Shown one piece after another: positions 58,146 to 64,000 of a DNA stretch of 64,000 bases. The notes under the pieces were generated by a model, which made no database searches, had not been told where the DNA came from, and saw only the letters and a list, made by a program, of their open reading frames with translations. Position numbers and translations under genes: made by a program. The stretch is from Streptomyces rubradiris (lineage in GTDB: Bacteria; Actinomycetota; Actinomycetes; Streptomycetales; Streptomycetaceae), in NCBI RefSeq assembly GCF_016860525.1, contig NZ_BNEA01000015.1, forward strand, positions 4,922,501-4,986,500, written 5' to 3'. How positions within the stretch are numbered: position 1 is the stretch's first letter; each line of letters opens with the position of its first letter.

Positions 58146-59372
58146 TTGGCACGGAAGATCGGCAGCCGGTACACCGCGAACCAGATCCTGGGGCGGGGGA
58201 GCGCCGGGACGGTGTGGCTGGGCGAGGGACCGGACGGCCCCGTCGCCATCAAGCTGCTGCGCGAGGACCTCGCCTCCGACCAGGAGCTCGTCGGACGCTT
58301 CGTGCAGGAGCGCACCGCGCTGCTCGGCCTGGAGCACCCGCGCATCGTCACCGTGCGGGACCTGGTGGTCGACGGCAACGACCTGGCCCTGGTCATGGAC
58401 CTGGTGCGCGGCACCGACCTGCGCACCCGGCTGGAGCGGGAGCGGCGGCTCGCCCCCGAGGCGGCCGTCGCGATCGTCGCCGACGTCGCCGACGCGCTGG
58501 CCGCGGCCCACGCGGCCGGGGTCGTCCACCGGGACGTCAAGCCCGAGAACGTGCTGCTCGACATGCAGGGCCCGCTCGGACCGGGCGGCGCCCACCCCGC
58601 GCTGCTCACCGACTTCGGCGTGGCCAAGCTGATCGACTCGCCCAAGCGGACCCGCGCCACGAAGATCATCGGCACCCCGGACTACCTGGCCCCGGAGATC
58701 GTGGAGGGTCTGCCGCCGCGCGCCGCCGTGGACATCTACGCCCTGGCGACGGTCCTGTACGAGCTGCTGGCCGGCTTCACGCCCTTCGGTGGCGGGCACC
58801 CCGGCGCGGTGCTGCGCCGGCACGTCACCGAGACCGTCGTCCCGCTGCCCGGCATCCCCGAGGAGCTGTGGCAGCTCCTCGTCCAGTGTCTGGCCAAGGC
58901 CCCGGCCTCCCGGCTGCGCGCCTCGGAGCTCGCGGCCCGGCTGCGCGAGCAGCTGCCCACGCTGGCCGGGCTGCCGCCGCTGGAGGTGGACGAGCCGGAC
59001 CCCGCCGAGGAGGAGGCCGGGGAGCCCGCGCCGGCGGCCGCCCCGGAGGCCGAGCCGGTACGGCGGCGCGGCGCGGTGTCCCTGGTCCCCGGCGCCCGGC
59101 CGGACTCCAACCGGGACACCCACACGTCGATGCGGGTGCCCGCGCCGGACGAGCTGGCCGGCGGCGCCCACGGGACCGCCCGCGTGCCCCGGGCCGCCGG
59201 CGCGCCCCGCCCGGGCTCGGCCCGTCACCGGGCCGCGGTGCGGCGGCGCCGGGTGACCCTGGGCGTGGCCGGGGTGCTGGTGGCGGCGGCCGTGGGCGTC
59301 GGCGCGTGGTTCGCCTCCGCCGACGGGGACGACCAGGCGCCCCAGGACACGCACAGCACGTCGGCCCCCTGA
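58146..59372 (+). CDS. pkaB: Ser/Thr protein kinase PkaB
   Basis: 408 residues. The start is TTG with TAGGAG 5 nt upstream; no ATG or GTG fits, and the protein begins xARKIGSRYTANQILGRG as in known PkaB. The kinase domain (about 6-270) has the Gly loop GRGSAGTV, K36, HRDVKPENV and DFGVAKL. A Pro/Glu-rich juxtamembrane part leads to one transmembrane helix (about 371-390) and a short external tail, without PASTA repeats. It is close in sequence to PkaA and probably arose by duplication. A TTG start usually lowers translation. Confidence 0.94.
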   Translation: MARKIGSRYTANQILGRGSAGTVWLGEGPDGPVAIKLLREDLASDQELVGRFVQERTALLGLEHPRIVTVRDLVVDGNDLALVMDLVRGTDLRTRLERERRLAPEAAVAIVADVADALAAAHAAGVVHRDVKPENVLLDMQGPLGPGGAHPALLTDFGVAKLIDSPKRTRATKIIGTPDYLAPEIVEGLPPRAAVDIYALATVLYELLAGFTPFGGGHPGAVLRRHVTETVVPLPGIPEELWQLLVQCLAKAPASRLRASELAARLREQLPTLAGLPPLEVDEPDPAEEEAGEPAPAAAPEAEPVRRRGAVSLVPGARPDSNRDTHTSMRVPAPDELAGGAHGTARVPRAAGAPRPGSARHRAAVRRRRVTLGVAGVLVAAAVGVGAWFASADGDDQAPQDTHSTSAP

Positions 59373-59432
59373 GAGACGGGGGCGGACGCGACCCGGCCGA
59401 GGACGCTTGCCACAGCCGTTACGCTGGAAGGC

Positions 59433-60539
59433 GTGGCAGTCGTCGATGTATCCGAAGAGCTGAAGTCCCTCTCCTCGACCATGGAGTCGATCGAGGCCGT
59501 CCTGGACCTCGACAAGATGAGGGCAGATATCGCCGTGCTTGAGGAGCAGGCGGCGGCCCCGTCCCTGTGGGACAACCCGGACGAGGCGCAGAAGATCACC
59601 AGCAAGCTCTCCCACCTCCAGGCCGAGGTCAGGAAGGCGGAGGCGCTGCGCGGCCGGATCGACGACCTCGCGGTCCTCTTCGAGATGGCCGAGGAGGAGG
59701 ACGACCCGGACACCCGCGCCGAGGCCGAGTCCGAGCTGGCCTCGGTGAAGAAGGCGCTGGACGAGATGGAGGTGCGCACCCTCCTGTCCGGGGAGTACGA
59801 CTCCCGTGAGGCGCTCGTCAACATCCGCGCCGAGGCCGGCGGCGTCGACGCGGCCGACTTCGCCGAGAAGCTCCAGCGGATGTACCTGCGCTGGGCCGAG
59901 CAGCGCGGTTACAAGACGGAGCTGATCGAGACGTCGTACGCCGAAGAGGCCGGCATCAAGTCGACCACCTTCGCCGTGCAGGCGCCGTACGCCTACGGCA
60001 CCCTCTCCGTCGAGCAGGGCACGCACCGCCTGGTGCGCATCTCGCCCTTCGACAACCAGGGCCGCCGCCAGACGTCCTTCGCGGGCGTCGAGGTGCTGCC
60101 GGTCGTCGAGCAGTCCGACCACGTCGAGATCGACGAGTCCGACCTGCGGATCGACGTCTACCGCTCCTCCGGCCCCGGCGGCCAGGGCGTCAACACGACC
60201 GACTCCGCCGTCCGCATCACCCACCTGCCCACCGGCATCGTGGTCTCCTGCCAGAACGAGCGGTCGCAGATCCAGAACAAGGCCACCGCGATGAACGTCC
60301 TCCAGGCCAAGCTGCTGGAGCGGCGCCGCCAGGAGGAGCAGGCCAAGATGGACGCCCTCAAGGGCGACGGCGGCAACTCCTGGGGCAACCAGATGCGTTC
60401 GTACGTGCTGCACCCCTACCAGATGGTCAAGGACCTGCGCACCGAGCACGAGGTGGGCAACCCGGAGGCCGTGTTCAACGGCGAGATCGACGGGTTCCTG
60501 GAGGCCGGTATTCGCTGGCGCAAGCAGCAGGAGAAGTAA
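59433..60539 (+). CDS. prfB: peptide chain release factor 2
   Basis: 368 residues from GTG. The GGQ peptidyl-hydrolysis motif is G249-G250-Q251 ([17 protein letters not shown]), and the RF2-specific stop-reading tripeptide is S204-P205-F206. The frame is continuous from the start, so the programmed +1 frameshift of E. coli prfB is absent. It terminates translation at UGA and UAA, and UGA is the dominant stop in this genome. A classical terminator follows. Confidence 0.97.
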   Translation: MAVVDVSEELKSLSSTMESIEAVLDLDKMRADIAVLEEQAAAPSLWDNPDEAQKITSKLSHLQAEVRKAEALRGRIDDLAVLFEMAEEEDDPDTRAEAESELASVKKALDEMEVRTLLSGEYDSREALVNIRAEAGGVDAADFAEKLQRMYLRWAEQRGYKTELIETSYAEEAGIKSTTFAVQAPYAYGTLSVEQGTHRLVRISPFDNQGRRQTSFAGVEVLPVVEQSDHVEIDESDLRIDVYRSSGPGGQGVNTTDSAVRITHLPTGIVVSCQNERSQIQNKATAMNVLQAKLLERRRQEEQAKMDALKGDGGNSWGNQMRSYVLHPYQMVKDLRTEHEVGNPEAVFNGEIDGFLEAGIRWRKQQEK

Positions 60540-60552
60540 CTTTGTCGACATG

Positions 60553-60590
60553 ACAACTGCCGTCCGATGGGCGGCAGTTGTTGTTTTGTC
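60553..60590 (+). terminator. Rho-independent terminator after prfB
   Basis: Perfect 10-bp stem ACAACTGCCG / CGGCAGTTGT with a 9-nt loop, followed by a T-rich tail (TGTTTTGTC), 14 nt after the stop codon. Confidence 0.92.
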
Positions 60591-60840
60591 CGGGTTCTAC
60601 ATCACACTCACAGGCTTCAATTCCCCGTAAACGCCACCCCATCGGACAATGCGCCCGCAACGCCCTTGACGTTGCTATGAAAAATCGGAAGGGTGGGGCG
60701 GCGGCATGCGTACTCGCGGGGCGCATGTGAACCGGGGGATCGAGTTGACGCACTCTTCGTCACCAGCTGCCTCCGTCGATCACGGCACGCCCGCCCATGC
60801 GCCGCCTCATTGACGAACAGCTACTGGGGGTAGCAACCAT
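60591..60840 (+). promoter_or_regulatory. promoter region of the LAETG protein gene
   Basis: 250 nt, partly AT-richer than the average. TTGACG at 60666-60671 is a fair -35 box; the best spaced -10 is only AAGGGT. A second TTGACG lies at 60745-60750. No gene is visible here. Confidence 0.35.
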
Positions 60841-61848
60841 ATGACGAAGAAGACGCGGATCCGGGTCGCGCGGATAGCCGCCGGCGCCGTGATCGCGGCC
60901 GGTGCCTCGCTGACCGCGGCGGGCGCGGCTTCCGCCCTGGACCTCGATGTCCAGGCGGGTCCGATCAGCCTCGGCGTGAGCGGTGTCGGCGCCGACGGCG
61001 AGGACACCGGCGGGGGCGGCGACGACTGCCCGATCGCCATCTGCACCGACGGCGGCCCCACGTCCGGTGGCCCGAGCACGGGCGGTGACACCTCTACGAA
61101 CGGTGGCCCGAGCACCGGTGGTGACACCTCTACGAACGGTGGCCCGAGCACGGGCGGTGACACCTCTACGAACGGTGGCCCGAGCACGGGCGGTGACACC
61201 TCCACGAACGGTGGCCCGAGCACCGGTGGTGACACCTCCACGAACGGTGGCCCGAGCACCGGTGGTGACACCTCCACGAACGGTGGCCCGAGCACGGGCG
61301 GTGACACCTCCACGAACGGTGGCCCGAGCACCGGTGGTGACACCTCCACGAACGGTGGCCCCGGCACGGGCGGTTCCACCGACGGCGGTAACGGCAACTC
61401 GGGTGGCAACGGCAACGGCGGCAACGGCAACTCCGGCGGCAACGGCAACGGCGGCAACAGCGGCGGTAACGGCAACGGCGGCAACTCGGGCGGTGACACC
61501 GGCACCGACGGCGGCACCGGCACCACCGGTACCACGGGCGGCTCCGGCTCCACCGGTGGTTCCACCGACGGCGGCACCGGTACCACCGGCGGTTCCACCG
61601 GCACCGGCGGCAACAACACCACGCCCAACGGCGGCGGCAACAACACCGTCCCGCAGGACGCCGGCTCCTCGGCGCTGACCGACACCGGCTCCGACACCGT
61701 GGCCCAGGGCGGTGACAAGCAGCTCGCCGAGACCGGTGCCGGTCAGACCGCGTTCCTGCTCGTCGGCGCCGCGACGATGATCGCCGGCGGTATCGGCTTC
61801 CGCATGCTGCCGCGCCTGGTCAGCGGCCGGAGCGGCGCCGCGGCCTGA
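60841..61848 (+). CDS. repeat-rich LAETG sortase-anchored surface protein
   Basis: 335 residues; ATG with GGGGGT 8 nt upstream. The signal peptide is about residues 1-32 (MTKKTRIRVARIAAGAVIAA...ASA). After a short folded-looking part with two Cys (CPIAIC), residues 76-171 are eight identical copies of GGPSTGGDTSTN, then Gly/Asn- and Gly/Thr-rich runs to about 270. The sorting signal is L295-A-E-T-G299, followed by a hydrophobic helix and a basic tail. LAXTG is the class E sortase motif of streptomycetes that also anchors long chaplins. The repeat domain has no chaplin sequence; it may be a flexible wall spacer, possibly glycosylated on Ser/Thr. Confidence 0.85.
   Translation: MTKKTRIRVARIAAGAVIAAGASLTAAGAASALDLDVQAGPISLGVSGVGADGEDTGGGGDDCPIAICTDGGPTSGGPSTGGDTSTNGGPSTGGDTSTNGGPSTGGDTSTNGGPSTGGDTSTNGGPSTGGDTSTNGGPSTGGDTSTNGGPSTGGDTSTNGGPSTGGDTSTNGGPGTGGSTDGGNGNSGGNGNGGNGNSGGNGNGGNSGGNGNGGNSGGDTGTDGGTGTTGTTGGSGSTGGSTDGGTGTTGGSTGTGGNNTTPNGGGNNTVPQDAGSSALTDTGSDTVAQGGDKQLAETGAGQTAFLLVGAATMIAGGIGFRMLPRLVSGRSGAAA
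61066..61353 (+). repeat. eight 36-bp tandem repeats in the surface-protein gene
   Basis: Eight in-frame 36-bp units encode identical 12-residue peptides. The DNA units differ only at synonymous sites: ACGGGC (units 1, 3, 4, 7) or ACCGGT (2, 5, 6, 8), and TCT (1-3) or TCC (4-8). This pattern points to block duplication under protein-level constraint. Confidence 0.95.
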
Positions 61849-61887
61849 GCGTGACCCCGCGCTCACGCACCGCACGCACGGCGTACA

Positions 61888-61930
61888 CGCAAGGGCCCGG
61901 AGCCTGGCGCTCCGGGCCCTTGCGGCGTTT
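61888..61930. terminator. strong bidirectional terminator
   Basis: A perfect 16-bp stem (61888-61903 / 61909-61924) with a CTGGC loop is followed on the plus strand by GCGTTTT. It sits between the convergent LAETG and zinc-ribbon genes. Confidence 0.9.
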
Positions 61931-62131
61931 TCACACCGTCTGGTGCGCCAGCAGCGCCACCGCGGCGATCAGCACCGCCAGCAGCGCGATCAGCGCCATC
62001 GGGTTCAGCCCGTTCAGGCCCCCGAAGAAGCCCTCCTGCTGCAGTCGCTCGCGGTTGGCACGGCACACCGGGCACCGGCCCTCGCTCACGGGCGCCGCGC
62101 AGTTCGCGCACACCAACCGGTCGTACGTCAT
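61931..62131 (-). CDS. small zinc-ribbon membrane protein
   Basis: 66 residues; ATG with AAGGAGG 9 nt upstream. The N-terminus has two CxxC knuckles (C8-x2-C11 and C20-x2-C23), typical of a zinc ribbon. The C-terminal third is one transmembrane helix (about 44-62, [20 protein letters not shown]). It is a small conserved-looking gene facing away from ftsE. Function unknown; a membrane-tethered metal-binding or protein-interaction module is the most that can be said. Confidence 0.85.
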   Translation of the reverse strand: MTYDRLVCANCAAPVSEGRCPVCRANRERLQQEGFFGGLNGLNPMALIALLAVLIAAVALLAHQTV

Positions 62132-62406
62132 GCGCTCGCCCTCCTTGCACCGGCCATCACATGTACAACGCTCACGGGAGCGGGAACGTTCCCCGGCGCT
62201 CCCGTCGCCCTTCGTCTTCCTTCTTCCACTGTGCCAGGTTCCCGCGGAGCGTGCGCGGGGCCCGCACGCGGGCGCAGGCGGGGGGTACGGACACCGGGAG
62301 GTACAAAAACGTACAAGTCTTGCCCAACCTCAACCTGCGCCTGCGCTTGCGCACCCGGTTCGCGTATGGTCACGCTCATCTACCCCCGGCGACCCGTGGT
62401 GCATCC

Positions 62407-63096
62407 GTGATCCGATTCGACAACGTCTCCAAGGTCTACCCCAAGCAGACCCGCCCCGCACTCAGGGATGTCTCCCTGGAGGTGGAGAAGGGCGAGTTCG
62501 TCTTCCTCGTGGGGTCCTCCGGCTCCGGAAAGTCCACCTTCCTGCGGCTCATCCTCCGCGAGGAGCGGTGCAGCCACGGCCAGGTGCACGTGCTCGGCAA
62601 GGACCTCGCGCGCCTGTCCAACTGGAAGGTGCCGCAGATGCGCCGCCAGCTGGGCACCGTCTTCCAGGACTTCCGGCTGCTGCCGAACAAGACGGTCGCG
62701 GAGAACGTGGCCTTCGCCCAGGAGGTGATCGGCAAGTCCCGCGGCGAGATCCGCAAGTCCGTGCCGCAGGTGCTCGACCTCGTCGGGCTCGGCGGCAAGG
62801 AGGACCGGAGGCCCGGCGAGCTGTCCGGCGGTGAACAGCAGCGCGTCGCCATCGCGCGCGCGTTCGTCAACCGGCCCAAGCTGCTCATCGCCGACGAGCC
62901 CACCGGCAACCTCGACCCGCAGACCTCCGTCGGCATCATGAAGCTGCTCGACCGGATCAACCGGACGGGCACCACCGTCATCATGGCGACGCACGACCAG
63001 AACATCGTGGACCAGATGCGCAAGCGCGTCATCGAGCTGGAGAAGGGCCGCCTCGTCCGCGACCAGGCCCGCGGCGTCTACGGCTACCAGCACTGA
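62407..63096 (+). CDS. ftsE: cell division ATP-binding protein FtsE
   Basis: 229 residues from GTG 62407, matching the family start ([12 protein letters not shown]). Walker A is GSSGSGKST (36-44), the signature is [16 protein letters not shown] and Walker B is [12 protein letters not shown]. With FtsX it forms the complex that controls peptidoglycan hydrolases at the septum and, in actinobacteria, wall growth. No ribosome-binding site is evident. TATGGT (62365-62370) may be the -10 box, giving a short leader. Confidence 0.95.
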   Translation: MIRFDNVSKVYPKQTRPALRDVSLEVEKGEFVFLVGSSGSGKSTFLRLILREERCSHGQVHVLGKDLARLSNWKVPQMRRQLGTVFQDFRLLPNKTVAENVAFAQEVIGKSRGEIRKSVPQVLDLVGLGGKEDRRPGELSGGEQQRVAIARAFVNRPKLLIADEPTGNLDPQTSVGIMKLLDRINRTGTTVIMATHDQNIVDQMRKRVIELEKGRLVRDQARGVYGYQH

Positions 63097-63132
63097 CCGC
63101 ACCCAGTTCCCGAAAGGCCTGAAGAAGTAGCC

Positions 63133-64000
63133 ATGCGCGCCCAGTTCGTCCTGTCGGAGATCGGTGTCGGTCTCCGCCGCAACCTGACGATGACCTTCGC
63201 CGTCATCGTCTCCGTCGCCCTGTCCCTGGCCCTGTTCGGCGGCTCGCTGCTGATGAGCGACCAGGTCAGCACCATGAAGGGCTACTGGTACGACAAGGTC
63301 AACGTCTCGATCTTCCTGTGCAACAAGCACGACGCGGAGAACGACGTGCACTGCGCCAAGGGCGCGGTCACCGAGGACCAGAAGAAGCAGATCCTCGCGG
63401 ACCTGAAGCAGATGCCGGTCGTCGAGAACGTGACCTACGAGTCCCAGGACGAGGCGTACAAGCACTACAAGGAGCAGTTCGGCAACTCCCCGCTGGCCGG
63501 CTCGCTGACGCCGGACCAGATGCAGGAGTCGTACCGGATCAAGCTCAAGGACCCGCAGAAGTACCAGGTGATCGCGAGCGCGTTCAACGGGCGGGACGGC
63601 GTGCAGTCGGTGCAGGACCAGAAGGGCATCCTGGACAACCTCTTCCAGCTGCTGAACCTGATGAACCGGGGCGCGCTCGGCGTGATGGCGATGATGCTGA
63701 TCGTCGCCCTGCTGCTGATCGTCAACACCGTGCGCGTCTCGGCGTTCAGCCGCCGGCGCGAGACCGGCATCATGCGCCTGGTCGGTGCCTCGGGCTTCTA
63801 CATCCAGGCGCCGTTCATCGCCGAGGCCGCGGTCGCCGGACTCATCGGCGGCGGCCTGGCCTGTGTGGCCCTCGTGCTCGGCCGGTACTTCACCATCGAC
63901 CACGGCATGGACCTCTCCCACAAGCTGACCCTCATCAACTTCGTGGGCTGGGACGCGGTGTTGACCAAGCTGCCGCTGATCCTGGCGACCAGCGTGCTGA
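63133..64000 (+). CDS. ftsX: cell division protein FtsX (3' end outside window)
   Basis: 289 codons are visible from ATG 63133, 36 nt after ftsE; about 15-20 residues should be missing compared with known Streptomyces FtsX (~305). Helix 1 is about residues 18-42. A large extracytoplasmic domain (about 43-170) contains CNKHDAENDVHC with two Cys likely to form a disulphide. Helices follow at about 176-198 (LGVMAMMLIVALLLIVNTV) and 222-245. The RRRETGIMRLVGAS loop is the FtsX/MacB hallmark. The external loop contacts peptidoglycan hydrolases in other bacteria. Confidence 0.95.
   Translation, partial: MRAQFVLSEIGVGLRRNLTMTFAVIVSVALSLALFGGSLLMSDQVSTMKGYWYDKVNVSIFLCNKHDAENDVHCAKGAVTEDQKKQILADLKQMPVVENVTYESQDEAYKHYKEQFGNSPLAGSLTPDQMQESYRIKLKDPQKYQVIASAFNGRDGVQSVQDQKGILDNLFQLLNLMNRGALGVMAMMLIVALLLIVNTVRVSAFSRRRETGIMRLVGASGFYIQAPFIAEAAVAGLIGGGLACVALVLGRYFTIDHGMDLSHKLTLINFVGWDAVLTKLPLILATSVL

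Noticed and set aside
59433..59530. Programmed frameshift in prfB
   Set aside because: The frame is continuous from the GTG start and there is no early in-frame UGA with a slippery CUU context.
61066..61353. Regular 36-bp repeats could be read as a CRISPR array
   Set aside because: Units are directly adjacent with no spacers, are in frame, and encode a 12-residue peptide repeat in a sortase substrate.

Overview
The window is chromosomal DNA from a high-GC actinomycete, almost certainly Streptomyces. The evidence is GC-rich third codon positions throughout, many GTG starts and one TTG start, 4-bp stop/start overlaps, and gene content such as the PkaA/PkaB kinases, a ~180-kDa NAD-glutamate dehydrogenase and a LAXTG surface protein. 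The order mtrA-mtrB-lpqB-comF-hpf followed by secA matches the order known from mycobacteria and streptomycetes. I see no phage, transposon, CRISPR array or tRNA gene. This is mostly core chromosome with a cell-envelope accessory island.

Layout. (1) 1-2924: the 3' part of a 23S rRNA gene, a 5S rRNA gene and a hairpin-plus-T terminator, the end of an rRNA operon. (2) 2988-8664, minus strand: a tightly overlapping five-gene operon (GPDPase-type membrane protein, DUF4129, DUF4350, MoxR AAA+ ATPase, DUF58), probably an envelope-associated MoxR chaperone system. (3) 8805-9950: mtnA (methionine salvage). (4) 10059-16731: mtrA-mtrB-lpqB two-component/lipoprotein operon, comF, and the long-form ribosome hibernation factor hpf. 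(5) 16935-25495: an orphan NarL-type regulator, an AlkZ/YcaQ-like protein, an acetyltransferase, secA, a Rv3235-family protein, a DUF6912-like protein, a HAD phosphatase and a DJ-1/PfpI protein. (6) 26149-31095: NAD-specific glutamate dehydrogenase.

(7) 31228-47798 is a wall-glycopolymer island. It holds three multi-spanning GT-C-type membrane proteins, one GT2 glycosyltransferase, three large proteins that join a GT2-like N-terminus to a TagF-type polyol-phosphate polymerase domain, and a TagG/TagH-like ABC exporter next to a TetR regulator. The ohrR/ohr organic-peroxide pair sits inside it. A 66-bp stretch at 47924-47989 looks like the 5' stump of a further GT2-TagF paralogue. (8) 48147-51782: a CUT1-type sugar importer (binding lipoprotein plus two permeases, no ATPase); one permease carries a large extracytoplasmic insert. 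(9) 51961-59372: an FHA-FtsK ATPase facing away from the Ser/Thr kinases pkaA and pkaB. (10) 59433-64000: prfB, a repeat-rich LAETG sortase substrate, a small zinc-ribbon membrane protein, ftsE and the start of ftsX, which is cut by the window edge.

How the parts may fit together. Much of the window serves envelope growth and its signalling: MtrAB-LpqB sensing, SecA export, teichoic-acid-like polymer synthesis and export, a sortase-anchored repeat protein, FtsEX, and kinases next to a phospho-threonine reader. The most novel-looking signals are: regularly spaced D-P-T-x-V-L-P motifs in PkaA opposite an FHA-FtsK protein; the three GT2-TagF proteins whose N-terminal GT2 motifs decay to different degrees, plus the gene stump; a beta-sandwich-like insert in a sugar permease; a perfect 22-bp palindrome upstream of hpf; two DnaA-box-like sites upstream of comF; and a four-tract G-quadruplex repeat just after a stop codon.
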